Part shown: positions 1-7,888 of the stretch, piece by piece
How positions within the stretch are numbered: the stretch's first letter is position 1
Layout of the letters: every line of letters starts with the position of its first letter
Assembly: GCF_000956405.1 (NCBI RefSeq)
Contig: NZ_JYIV01000020.1
Location: 62,001-126,000 of the forward strand
DNA length: 64,000 nt
Source of the DNA: Microbacterium oxydans
Lineage (GTDB): Bacteria > Actinomycetota > Actinomycetes > Actinomycetales > Microbacteriaceae
Reading direction: 5' to 3'
Position numbers and translations under genes: made by a program
The notes under the pieces: model-generated
Seen by the model: only the letters and a program-made list of their open reading frames with translations
Told to the model about the DNA's origin: nothing
The model's database searches: none

Positions 1-525
1 CACATCCCTGTGCGCGAGGCTCTGACCCGCCTCGCGGAAGAGCGCCTCATCACACGGGAACCCCGTCGTGGCGCCCGAGTCGCCGAGCTCACCGCGCAGG
101 ACCTGGAGGAGATCTCCAGCCTGCGGATCGTGCTCGAGCAGTTCATGGCCATCCGGGTGCAAGAGCGGTGGAACGAGGAATCCGCTGCGCGGCTCGGCGC
201 GATCATCCAGTCCATGTCCGCTGCGGCGCCCGGTGACATCGCCGAGGTGCTGCGCCAGGACCGCCTCTTTCACGAGACGCTCGCCGACCTCGCCGAGCAC
301 CGATTCCTCGACGAGGTGAGCGGCCAGCTGCGCGGTCGCATCACGGGCTTCATCCAGGCAGCCAACTCCGCGCTCGATCCTGCCGAGCAGGAGGAGCATG
401 TACGCAGCCACCAGCAGATCGTCGATGCGATCGCGAGCGGCGACCCCGAACGGGCACGCACCGTGATCGCCGAGCATGTCACCAGAGCCGTGCAGCGCAT
501 CACACCCTCCGTCTCGGCCGAGTGA
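1..525 (+). CDS. GntR-family (FadR/FCD-type) regulator, 5'-truncated by the window edge
   Basis: The frame is open from base 1 (H-I-P-V-R-E), so the true start lies outside the window. The first ~30 residues are the end of a winged helix-turn-helix (VREALTRLAEERLI, then RRGARVAELT, the wing typical of GntR proteins). The rest is an alpha-helical FCD ligand-binding domain with the family pattern LRIVLE, FHETLADLAEH and H-x3-I-x-AI near the C-terminus. Such proteins are usually metabolite-responsive repressors of nearby catabolic genes. The SDR gene follows directly, almost overlapping the stop, so the two are probably co-transcribed. The effector cannot be read from the sequence. Confidence 0.9.
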   Translation, partial: HIPVREALTRLAEERLITREPRRGARVAELTAQDLEEISSLRIVLEQFMAIRVQERWNEESAARLGAIIQSMSAAAPGDIAEVLRQDRLFHETLADLAEHRFLDEVSGQLRGRITGFIQAANSALDPAEQEEHVRSHQQIVDAIASGDPERARTVIAEHVTRAVQRITPSVSAE

Positions 526-533
526 GCCGCGCC

Positions 534-1370
534 ATGACCCCGAAGACCATCGTCCTCACCGGAGCCTCCGACGGGATCGGAGCCGCCGCCGCACGACAGC
601 TCGCAGGACCGGCCCACCGCCTCATCCTGGTCGGGCGGTCCGCCGAGAAGACCCGTGCCGTCGCCGAGGAGACCGGCGCCGAATGGTTCACGGCCGACTT
701 CGCCCGCCTCGACGACGTGCGAGCGCTGGCCGGGAAGATCACCGACGCCGTGGGCGACGCCGGCATCGACGTGCTGGCGAACAACGCGGGCGGCATCTTC
801 GGCGACCGCACTCCGACCGTCGACGGGTTCGAGAAGACCATGCAGGTCAACCACCTGGCGCCGTTCCTGCTCACGAACCTGCTGCTTCCCCGGCTGCTGC
901 GGACCGGCGGAGCGGTCATCAACACGTCGAGCATCGCCCATCGCCTGTTCGGGCACCTCGATGTCGACGACCTCGACAACGCCCGCCGGTTCAGTCCGAA
1001 CAAGGCCTACGGGGATGCGAAGCTCGCCAACGTGTTGTTCGCCAAGAGTCTGCACACGAAGTTCCACGCCGACGGACTGAGCGCCGTCGCTTTCCACCCC
1101 GGCACCGTGCAGACCAACTTCGCTTCGGACTCGTCGAGCGTGATGCGGCTGCTCTACCGCACGCCACTCAAACACCTCATGCTCATCGGCGCGGACAAGG
1201 GCGGTGCGACGCTGCGCTGGTTCATCGAGGGAACCCCCGACGAGACCTGGTTCTCCGGCGCCTACTACGACGAGCGTGTGCTCACCACGAAGGTGAACCC
1301 GCAGGTGGACGACACCGCCCTCGCCGAGGCCCTCTGGCAGCGCAGCGCCGAACTCGTCGCCCTCCCCTAG
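534..1370 (+). CDS. Short-chain dehydrogenase/reductase (SDR)
   Basis: A classical NAD(P)-dependent SDR of 278 aa. It has the dinucleotide motif TGASDGIG at residues 9-16, NNAGG at 83-87, a catalytic serine in NTSSIAH near 132, and Y159-x3-K163 (YGDAK). The fold resembles retinol dehydrogenase/WW-oxidoreductase-like SDRs, but the substrate is unknown. ATG 534 is preferred because it starts just before the first beta strand. An in-frame GTG at 522 overlaps the GntR stop codon and is a reasonable alternative. The gene ends shortly before a perfect hairpin that separates it from the convergent beta-helix protein gene. Confidence 0.88.
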   Translation: MTPKTIVLTGASDGIGAAAARQLAGPAHRLILVGRSAEKTRAVAEETGAEWFTADFARLDDVRALAGKITDAVGDAGIDVLANNAGGIFGDRTPTVDGFEKTMQVNHLAPFLLTNLLLPRLLRTGGAVINTSSIAHRLFGHLDVDDLDNARRFSPNKAYGDAKLANVLFAKSLHTKFHADGLSAVAFHPGTVQTNFASDSSSVMRLLYRTPLKHLMLIGADKGGATLRWFIEGTPDETWFSGAYYDERVLTTKVNPQVDDTALAEALWQRSAELVALP

Positions 1371-1392
1371 CCCCACGCCCGGGAAGCCCTCC

Positions 1393-1453
1393 GCTCCCGT
1401 CGCACTTTCTGTCGCTTCACGGGCGTCAGAGCGACAGAAAGTGCGACGGGAGC
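1393..1453. repeat. Dispersed hairpin repeat, copy 1
   Basis: A perfect 24-bp inverted repeat (1393-1416 and 1430-1453) with a 13-nt loop. The core arm reads CCCGTCGCACTTTCTGTCGC. It lies between two convergent genes and could act as a bidirectional terminator, though it has no T tract. The same arms recur at 5244-5298, 57204-57262 and 63123-63185, so this is a repeat family rather than a unique terminator. Confidence 0.95.
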
Positions 1454-1475
1454 AGGAGGAATCACGCGCCCGGGG

Positions 1476-3692
1476 TCAGACCGCGAGGTTGGCGGTGTCC
1501 ACCACGCGAGGGCCCTCGGCGGGGAAGGCCGTGCGGGTGACACCGGACTCGACGTTGCCGGTGTGCAGCAGCGTGGAAGACGAGCCGAACGCGGCGTCCG
1601 CCAGCTCCAGTGCTCCCCCCTCGAAGCGGTTGCCGACCGCACGGTAGTGGTTCGTGCCCTTCGTGACCGAGACATGCGTGGCCGAACCCTCGGCACGGAA
1701 GGTGCTGTCGGAAAGCGTCAGATGCAGCTCGCCATCACCGGTGCGTGCGACACCGGCGCCGCCCTTGTTCGCGACGTCCGATCCCGCGATCTCGACCGTC
1801 TGGCGCTCGCCCCTGGCTGCCGCGATACGCACGTTGCGGAGGGTCGATCCCTCGAAGCGCAGCCGCTCGGACGACGACACGACAGGCGCCGCATCGTCGG
1901 CGGCGGTGAGCGTCGAGCCGCGGAACGTGACTGCGCCCGCACCGGTGATCTTCATGCCGCCCACCCGGTCGAGCACGGTGTCGACGAACGTGACCGGCGT
2001 CTTCACCGTGGCGTTGGTGAGCTCCCCCGGGGCCACGAACGTGAAGTGCGAGTCGGCAATGGTCGTCGGCCGCGCCGAGTTGTCCGAGGCCTGCGTGATG
2101 ATCAGCGTGTCGGATGCCGTGCACCCCCGCAGCTGCGCGCCGTCGGCGTTGATCCACAGCATTCCGGAGCCCGCGAGCGACGGCTTGCCGATCACCTGCA
2201 CGTCTTCGAGGGTGAGGTCGGTGATGCGCACGCGCGCCACGAACCACGAGCACACGTGCTTGCGCACCGTGATGCGTTTGGCCGCCGAACCCCACGCCGC
2301 CCCGGAGTTCGCGAAGGTCATCAGCCCGGAGTTGCCGGTGTACGTGAGGTCGTGCTCGTACTGTCCGTGCGTGACGAACGGGCCCTGGTCGTCGCCGTCG
2401 CCATGGCAGTTCTCGACCAGGCAGTAGGCGCTCGCGGTGAAGTCGTTCAGATGGCGGGCGTTCGCGGTGTGACAGTTGGCGACGTAGCCGTAGAGGCAGT
2501 AGATCTGCTGCGTCAGGTAGCCCGCTCCACCCCAGGTGACCGAGGTCGGGTTCTTCAGCGTGCAGCTCACGGTCGAGTAGTACGTGTTCCAGCGGCGCTG
2601 GATGAGCGGCCAGAACGTGCCGGTGCCGTCGATGTGGTCGACGTCGCAGCGCACCGCGTACTCGAACGCCAAGGGGTGCGAGCCGGTGTACTCGTCTGTG
2701 CCCGTGCCGAGGAACTTCAGGTTCGACACCGTCACGTCCTGCACCGGAACGACCCGTCGCCAGGTCATCGTGCGATCCTTGCCGAGCGGCCAACCGTTCT
2801 TGTAGTTGATGCGGATGTGCGTGCCGTCGACGATCTGCGTCACCTGCACCAGCCGCTGCAGCTCGCGCTCCCAGCGACCCGAAAGCGCGTTCACCTCGGC
2901 CGCGTACCAGTCCCCGACCGCGAAGAACGAGGAGTCGGCGACAGGGAAGATGTCGCCGAGATCGGGCACGACCTCGCCGAGCTTGGCCTCCTGCACGGCA
3001 TCGGTCACCTCGCCGCGGAAGAACATGACCGCGGCGAACGGGTCGTCCTTCCCGGCGTTCTCGATGCCCACGGTCGTCATGAGGTGGCCCCCGAAGTCGA
3101 AGGCGATGTTCGACCGGGAGAATTTGTGGCGGCGCACGAAGTTGAGGTCGGTGTGCGCCTCGATGCGGTGGATGCTCGCATCGTTCACCATGGCGTCGAG
3201 GGCGTCGTCGGCATTCACGCTCGCATCCATGATCCCGAACACACGGAAGTCGACGACTCCCTCGTGCACGAGTACCCACGATCCACCCTTGGGGCCCGCG
3301 AGCACGGTGCCTCCGTTCGCGGCCGGAGCGTCCTTCTTCACGAAGCGGTACAGCCCGGCACCGCCATCACCCGGCGTCGCGTAGCCGGCGGTGCGGGCGA
3401 GGTCGCCGTCCTTGCCCTTCCGGTTCGCGAGCGCCACCGCGGTGCCGCCGTTGGCGACGCTCTTCGAGCCCGAGGAATCCTGGGGCGCCACGGGGCCGGC
3501 CGCCTGCGCCGGAGTCTGCGCAGTGACCGCCGCGACGCCGCCGATCGCCGCCGCACCGAACCCCGCGAGCAGCATGCGCCGGCTGCGCAGGGCCGCGGTC
3601 TCGTTCCTCTCACGTGCCGACTGGTCCTGCAGGGCAGTGCTCGACTCCAGGGTCGTGCTCATCTTCCGGGTGGTCTTCAACTTCTGGGCCAT
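1476..3692 (-). CDS. Secreted right-handed beta-helix (pectin-lyase-fold) protein with Tat-type signal
   Basis: About 738 aa. The N-terminus has a twin-arginine signal (SRRMLLAGFGAAAIGG followed by an A-Q-A type cleavage region), preceded by a long charged stretch. A phage-tailspike-like segment follows (GDLARTAGYATPGDGGAGLYRF), then a long beta-helix with many short N/D-rich turns, as in the pectate lyase superfamily. No catalytic residues can be assigned. The start is set by an AAGGAGG sequence that sits 6 nt before the ATG at 3692; the upstream in-frame ATG at 3698 would have no spacing. It is the last gene of the sugar-uptake operon, 107 nt after the GNAT gene, so it may act on the polysaccharide that feeds the operon. 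That role is inferred from context. Confidence 0.8.
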   Translation of the reverse strand: MAQKLKTTRKMSTTLESSTALQDQSARERNETAALRSRRMLLAGFGAAAIGGVAAVTAQTPAQAAGPVAPQDSSGSKSVANGGTAVALANRKGKDGDLARTAGYATPGDGGAGLYRFVKKDAPAANGGTVLAGPKGGSWVLVHEGVVDFRVFGIMDASVNADDALDAMVNDASIHRIEAHTDLNFVRRHKFSRSNIAFDFGGHLMTTVGIENAGKDDPFAAVMFFRGEVTDAVQEAKLGEVVPDLGDIFPVADSSFFAVGDWYAAEVNALSGRWERELQRLVQVTQIVDGTHIRINYKNGWPLGKDRTMTWRRVVPVQDVTVSNLKFLGTGTDEYTGSHPLAFEYAVRCDVDHIDGTGTFWPLIQRRWNTYYSTVSCTLKNPTSVTWGGAGYLTQQIYCLYGYVANCHTANARHLNDFTASAYCLVENCHGDGDDQGPFVTHGQYEHDLTYTGNSGLMTFANSGAAWGSAAKRITVRKHVCSWFVARVRITDLTLEDVQVIGKPSLAGSGMLWINADGAQLRGCTASDTLIITQASDNSARPTTIADSHFTFVAPGELTNATVKTPVTFVDTVLDRVGGMKITGAGAVTFRGSTLTAADDAAPVVSSSERLRFEGSTLRNVRIAAARGERQTVEIAGSDVANKGGAGVARTGDGELHLTLSDSTFRAEGSATHVSVTKGTNHYRAVGNRFEGGALELADAAFGSSSTLLHTGNVESGVTRTAFPAEGPRVVDTANLAV

Positions 3693-3799
3693 GCTCATCC
3701 TCCTTGCGGCGTCGTCGCCGCGGTCAGGCGTCCGGCTGATTGCCGGGCCGCATCATCCGATCGATCCCCAGTCCCCAGAGCTGCATCCGAGCGGATCGC

Positions 3800-4765
3800 T
3801 CAGAAGTAGTCGCCCGCCGTGAAGTGGCGGATGCCGTCCAGCCGGGCCGCGCGCCGCAGCGGACGGATCATGCCGGTGCGGTCGTCCTGCCGCACCGCCC
3901 GCGGCGCGAACGCCCGGAGCGCGGATTCCTCCTCGGGCAGCGCGGGGACGGCGAGCTCACACGACGTCACCCCGGCGCGCGCCCAGTCCACGGCGACGGC
4001 GGAGAGCAGTTCGTCGCGCACACGCCCGGAATCCGGGATCACGGCGCTCTCCAGAAGCACGCCGAGGTCCCCTCGGTGCTCGGCGATCAGGTAGCCGAGC
4101 ACGGTCGACCCCTCGATGCGGCGGTACAGCGTCGCGCCCCGCATCCGCACCTCCGCCATCGCCGCGTCGCGGTCGCTGCGCACCGGGGCGAGGAGGACGC
4201 GGCCGGCACGCGAGCGCTCGTAGACATCACGCAGAGAACGGAAGCTTCCGAGCCCGACCGTCTCACGCTCGACGCTCCCCGCCGCGCGTCCCTCGACACC
4301 TCCCTCGACGCGTCCCTCGACACTTCCCTCGACTCTGCGGAGCGCGGGATCGTGCCAGGGCCCGGTCAAGGTCCGCGCCATGGAGAAGCTCTCGAACCCG
4401 CTGGAGCGGTACACCTCCGGGGTGCCGGTGAAGAGCAGCGCCCATTCGGCGTCGCCCGCCGCATCCAGGGTCGCGGCCACGAGGCGGCGGGCGAGCCCCT
4501 GCCCTCTGGCACGCCCGGCGACCGCGACACTGCCGATCGCGTGCACGTCCGCCACACCGCCGTCGTCCTCCCGCAGCCGCTTGGGCAGACCGTAGATGGA
4601 TCCGCAGACCCCTCGATCGTCTTCGGCCACGAGGGTGTGCGCCAGCCGATCGCCATCGATCAGCCACTGGTCGGGAGCCAGCGGTGGAGTGAACGCGGTC
4701 GCCCACAGCGTCGTCAGGTCGGGCTGGTCCTCGGCGCGTGCGGCGCGGATCATCGGGCCGCTCAT
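3800..4765 (-). CDS. GNAT-family N-acetyltransferase with C-terminal extension
   Basis: 321 aa. The N-terminal ~150 residues form a GNAT fold with the acetyl-CoA loop RGQGLARRLV and the late motif YRSSGFESF. A second domain follows (about 185-321), as in two-domain GNATs resembling the Eis group, though shorter. Between them lies a low-complexity linker built from GxVE repeats, encoded by 12-bp tandem units. The ATG overlaps the stop of the Gfo/Idh gene (ATGA), so the two are translationally coupled. The substrate is unknown. A role in sugar breakdown is not obvious, so it may simply ride in the operon. Confidence 0.8.
   Translation of the reverse strand: MSGPMIRAARAEDQPDLTTLWATAFTPPLAPDQWLIDGDRLAHTLVAEDDRGVCGSIYGLPKRLREDDGGVADVHAIGSVAVAGRARGQGLARRLVAATLDAAGDAEWALLFTGTPEVYRSSGFESFSMARTLTGPWHDPALRRVEGSVEGRVEGGVEGRAAGSVERETVGLGSFRSLRDVYERSRAGRVLLAPVRSDRDAAMAEVRMRGATLYRRIEGSTVLGYLIAEHRGDLGVLLESAVIPDSGRVRDELLSAVAVDWARAGVTSCELAVPALPEEESALRAFAPRAVRQDDRTGMIRPLRRAARLDGIRHFTAGDYF
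4268..4339. repeat. In-frame 12-bp tandem repeats in the GNAT linker
   Basis: Six consecutive 12-bp units, most beginning CTCGAC and ending TCC on the + strand. Unit 2 is degenerate. On the coding strand they encode a four-residue period, G-(S/R/G)-V-E. Because the unit is a multiple of three, copy-number change would lengthen or shorten the linker without a frameshift. Confidence 0.85.
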
Positions 4766-5796
4766 GCCTGACCTCTCGAGATCTCAGCAGCGTGGATCGT
4801 GTTCGCCACGACCGCCCGTGCGCTGGTCCAGGAAGCGACTGTCGCACCCTGCGCGGCGGCATCGAGCAGCGCGCGGATCAGGCCGCGGAATCCGAGCTCC
4901 GTGTTCGCGTCGTCGACGTCGAGCGCGAGCGAACGGATGCCATCGGCGGTCACGACCTCCAGCGTGTACGCGTCCGGTCCGGGAGTCCCGGTGACCAGCA
5001 CCTGCACCGGCACCTCGCGCTGCGCACCGGGAACCCGCAGCAGGCCTTCGATGCCTGCCGCATCCTCCGACACGGTGTTCGATCCCCGCCGCACGCGCGT
5101 CCATCCGGATCCCGACACGAGGGTCGCGCCCGGCAGCAGGACGTCGATCATCTCCCAGGCATGCACACCGACCGTCACGGCGGTGCCGCCGCCCTGTCGC
5201 GGATCGTCCTGCCAGGAGCGATCGGACGGCCCAGCCCCCGGTTCCCGTCGCACTTCCTGTCGCTCTGCCGCGGTCTTGGCGACAGAAAGTGCGACGGGAG
5301 CATCGGATGGGCGGCGGCGGAAGGCCGCGTTGTCGTGCTGGGCATGCACACGGAGCGCGAGCACCTCGAACTCGACGGGGCGGATGGAGGTGGCGAGGGC
5401 CGTGAGCGCGGGGGCGAAGCGCAGCACCGAGCTGGTTCCGACCGGGACGGACGATGCCGCGAGCGCACGGTCGAGCTCGGCGAGCTGAGCCGTGGTCGCC
5501 GCGATCACCTTGTTCGCGAACACCGGTGCGCGCCCGCTGTCGAGCGCCCGCAGGAAGGGCACGATCTCGTGCGGACGCGGTGTCGCGATGACGAGGTCCG
5601 GTCGCAGCACCGCCAGCTGCTCGACCGAGGCCACCGCCGCCCCACCGAACCGCGCCGCGAACTCTCCTGCCGCCGCGGTGTCTGCATCGTGCACTCCGAC
5701 GACCTCGGCCCCGAGCGCTCGAACGTTGGCGGCGTCGGTGTACGGGTGCGAATGCGCGAGTCCGGCGAAGGCCACACGCAGCGGCGTGCCGCTCAT
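4762..5796 (-). CDS. Gfo/Idh/MocA-family oxidoreductase carrying an in-frame hairpin-repeat insertion
   Basis: 344 aa. The N-terminal Rossmann segment (RVAFAGLAHSHPYTDA) is followed by the family hinge, here FANKVIAA in place of the usual EKPLA; the lysine is kept but E and P are not. The C-terminal half has the GGGTAVTVGVHAWEMIDVL segment seen after the catalytic domain's first strand. Between RRRPSD and PSDRSW lie 27 residues (including APVALSVAKT) encoded by copy 2 of the dispersed hairpin repeat. Without them the protein would be about 317 aa and the sequence would run straight into SDRSWQDDP, as in relatives. The start overlaps the stop of the 2-hydroxyacid dehydrogenase gene. Probably oxidises or reduces a sugar or inositol-like substrate. 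Whether the inserted protein is active is unknown. Confidence 0.85.
   Translation of the reverse strand: MSGTPLRVAFAGLAHSHPYTDAANVRALGAEVVGVHDADTAAAGEFAARFGGAAVASVEQLAVLRPDLVIATPRPHEIVPFLRALDSGRAPVFANKVIAATTAQLAELDRALAASSVPVGTSSVLRFAPALTALATSIRPVEFEVLALRVHAQHDNAAFRRRPSDAPVALSVAKTAAERQEVRREPGAGPSDRSWQDDPRQGGGTAVTVGVHAWEMIDVLLPGATLVSGSGWTRVRRGSNTVSEDAAGIEGLLRVPGAQREVPVQVLVTGTPGPDAYTLEVVTADGIRSLALDVDDANTELGFRGLIRALLDAAAQGATVASWTSARAVVANTIHAAEISRGQA
5244..5298. repeat. Dispersed hairpin repeat, copy 2, inside a coding sequence
   Basis: A 20-bp inverted repeat with one mismatch (5244-5263 and 5279-5298; 15-nt loop), homologous to copy 1. It lies in frame within the Gfo/Idh gene. Nearly identical 9-mers (ATCGGACGG at 5221-5229, ATCGGATGG at 5302-5310) flank it 81 bp apart, resembling a target-site duplication. 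The 81 bp equal 27 codons. Confidence 0.92.
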
Positions 5797-6806
5797 GCCA
5801 TCGAAGACAGCTGGTCGCGGGTGATGGTGTGCGCGAGGGGGCGGCCAGCGGCGAAGGCCTCGACCTCGTCGACGACGATCCGTCCCTGCCGCAGCCGCCC
5901 CTGGTGCGTGCCCGCCGCGCGATGCGGGGTGACCAGCACCCCGGGCAGCGTCCGGAACGGGCTGTCCGCGGCGAAGGGCTCCTCGTCGAACACGTCGATC
6001 GCCGCGCTGAGCCGCCCGCGTCGGAGCTCGTCGAGCAGAGCGGTCTCGTCGACGAGCCAGGAGCGCGCGGTGTTGACCAGGCCTGCTCCGTCGCGCATCA
6101 GCGCCAGCTCGCGGCGACCGATCATGTGGTGGGTCTCCGGCAGCGTGGGGGCGTGCACGGCGACGATCTGCGCGCGGCGCAGGGCCTCCTCGAGCGGCAC
6201 GAGCTCGGCGCCGAGAGCAGTGGCCTCGGAAGCGCCGAGCGTCGGGTCGACCAGCAGCGGTTCGGCCCCGAGCGCGCGGATGAGGTCGAGGTAGGCCCGC
6301 CCGGTGCGCGAAGCTCCGATCACCGCGATGCGCGTGCCGAGGATCTCGCGCTGCACCCCGACCGTCGCCGCGTCGTACCAGCCGTCGCCGGCGCGCAGGG
6401 CGTTGTGCATCTCGGGCACGCGGTGCAGCAGCGCGAGCGTGAAGGTGAGCGACACCTCGGCCACCGGTCGCGCCATCCCCGCGCCGGCCTGCGTCACGAC
6501 GACGCCGCGGTCGAACAGCTCATCGGTCGCGAAGGGCTTGATCGTGGCCCCGGTGTGCGCGACCAGTTCGAGCTTCGGCAGCGCCGAGAGCACCGCGGCG
6601 TCGAAGGGACCGACACCCCAACTGGTGATGACGATCCGTGCATCACGGAGTTCCGCGTCCGCGAGACGGTCGACGCGCACGAAAGCGCCACCGAGACGAG
6701 CGGCGACCGCGCCCAGATGCTCGGCGTCCGCGGACGAGAAGAACTCCGCGAAGAGCTCTTCCGAGACGACCGCGACCACGGCCGGTGCGCTCGCCGCGGC
6801 GTTCAT
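5793..6806 (-). CDS. D-isomer-specific 2-hydroxyacid dehydrogenase
   Basis: 337 aa NAD-dependent dehydrogenase. The N-terminal catalytic half is followed by a Rossmann domain with VIGASRTGRAYLDLI near 163. The catalytic triad fits the family: R248 (VNTARSW), E276 (DVFDEEP) and H295 (TPHRAAG). The start was moved to ATG 6806, which overlaps the stop of the DapA-like gene; upstream extension has no homologous character. It likely reduces or oxidises a 2-keto/2-hydroxy acid made in the same pathway as the neighbouring aldolase. The specific acid is not identifiable. Confidence 0.9.
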   Translation of the reverse strand: MNAAASAPAVVAVVSEELFAEFFSSADAEHLGAVAARLGGAFVRVDRLADAELRDARIVITSWGVGPFDAAVLSALPKLELVAHTGATIKPFATDELFDRGVVVTQAGAGMARPVAEVSLTFTLALLHRVPEMHNALRAGDGWYDAATVGVQREILGTRIAVIGASRTGRAYLDLIRALGAEPLLVDPTLGASEATALGAELVPLEEALRRAQIVAVHAPTLPETHHMIGRRELALMRDGAGLVNTARSWLVDETALLDELRRGRLSAAIDVFDEEPFAADSPFRTLPGVLVTPHRAAGTHQGRLRQGRIVVDEVEAFAAGRPLAHTITRDQLSSMA

Positions 6807-7888
6807 CGCAGCCAGTCCTCGAGGTTCTCGGCGATGAAGGCGTCGTCGTTCAGAGCCGGGTACGCCCGACGCACGCGGGCGATCTCCTCGGCCTGTCCCG
6901 GCGAGAGCCCCTCGGCGGGGTCGAGGCACCAGATCCCCTCGAGCAGCCCCTGCTGACGCAGCATCTCGTGCACGCCCGCGATGACCCCGTGGAAGTCGTT
7001 GCCCGGATCGAACACCGCCTGATTCACGTCGACCATGTCGGAGGCGACGAGCCCGAGCTCGCGATAGGCCTCGGCGTCGCCGGCCATCGCTCGCTGCGCA
7101 CGATCGAGCAGCGCGACCGCCGCCCGGGTGCCGACCGCCCACTGGCCCAGGAGCCCGCCGACGAACCGCAGGGTGCGGGATCCGTCGGGCGAGTCCACGT
7201 GGAACTCGGAGAGCAGGTCGGCCACGATGGCGTCGTCGTTGCCGGTGTAGAGCGCGATCTCGTCGGCACGGCCGGACGCAGCCACCCCGCGCACGAGCTC
7301 GAGCGTGCGATAGCGGTCGAACGGGGCGGCCTTGACCGCCACCACCGAGGGGATCGCAGCGAACTCGCACCAGAAGTCGCGGTCGAGCACGGGTCCGCCG
7401 ATCGCGGTCTGCAGGTAGAAGCCGACCAGCGGCAGCACCTCGCCGACCGCGCGGGCACGCTCGAGCAGCGCACGCTCGTCGGCCCCGGCCACACGCGGGC
7501 TCACCAGCACGGCGTCGTAGCCGAGCGAACGCGCGAGCTCTGCCTCGGCGACTGCCTGGGCGGTGTCGCCGGCCACCCCGGCGATGCGCACGAGCGTCGC
7601 ATCGTCGCGGGCGTCCATCTCCTCCGCGGCGAGCGCGAGCACCGGCTCGAAGAGCGCGTGCTCCGGGTCGCGGATCTCGAACTGCGTCGTGTGCACGCCG
7701 ACGGCCAGGCCACCGGCCCCCGCGTCGAGGTAGTAGCGGGAGAGAGCCCGCTGGCGCCGCTCGTCGAGGGAGCGATCGGCCGTGAGGGCGAGCGGGTGCG
7801 CGGGGATCACGGCCCCGCGGGCGAGCGTCGCCGCGGCTTCGGGGCGCAGCGACGGCACGGTCGCGGTGCGTTCGGCAGAACCGGCCAT
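6803..7888 (-). CDS. DapA/N-acetylneuraminate-lyase-like (dihydrodipicolinate synthase family) aldolase
   Basis: 361 aa TIM-barrel protein of the class I DHDPS superfamily. RYYLDAGAGGLAVGVHTTQF fits the barrel's second strand, and K186 in VVAVKAAPFD is the probable Schiff-base lysine. Y158 (VGFYLQ) is close to the usual partner position. The context (sugar ABC transporter, epimerase, hydroxyacid dehydrogenase) argues for cleavage of a keto-deoxy sugar acid rather than lysine synthesis. ATG 7888 is chosen because it overlaps the preceding stop (ATGA) and begins just before the conserved domain. Confidence 0.85.
   Translation of the reverse strand: MAGSAERTATVPSLRPEAAATLARGAVIPAHPLALTADRSLDERRQRALSRYYLDAGAGGLAVGVHTTQFEIRDPEHALFEPVLALAAEEMDARDDATLVRIAGVAGDTAQAVAEAELARSLGYDAVLVSPRVAGADERALLERARAVGEVLPLVGFYLQTAIGGPVLDRDFWCEFAAIPSVVAVKAAPFDRYRTLELVRGVAASGRADEIALYTGNDDAIVADLLSEFHVDSPDGSRTLRFVGGLLGQWAVGTRAAVALLDRAQRAMAGDAEAYRELGLVASDMVDVNQAVFDPGNDFHGVIAGVHEMLRQQGLLEGIWCLDPAEGLSPGQAEEIARVRRAYPALNDDAFIAENLEDWLR

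Noticed and set aside
270..1376. Long minus-strand open frame opposite the GntR and SDR genes
   Set aside because: It is a shadow of two well-supported plus-strand genes and its protein is low-complexity, rich in G, R, E and V with no recognisable motif.
1376..1474. CGCCCGGG on both sides of hairpin copy 1 as a target duplication
   Set aside because: Two copies 91 bp apart are G+C-rich 8-mers not adjacent to the hairpin arms, so chance is a sufficient explanation.
1563..3809. 748-codon plus-strand open frame opposite the beta-helix protein gene
   Set aside because: Highly R/H/G-rich with no domain pattern; the minus strand has a signal peptide, a strong ribosome-binding site and a beta-helix sequence.
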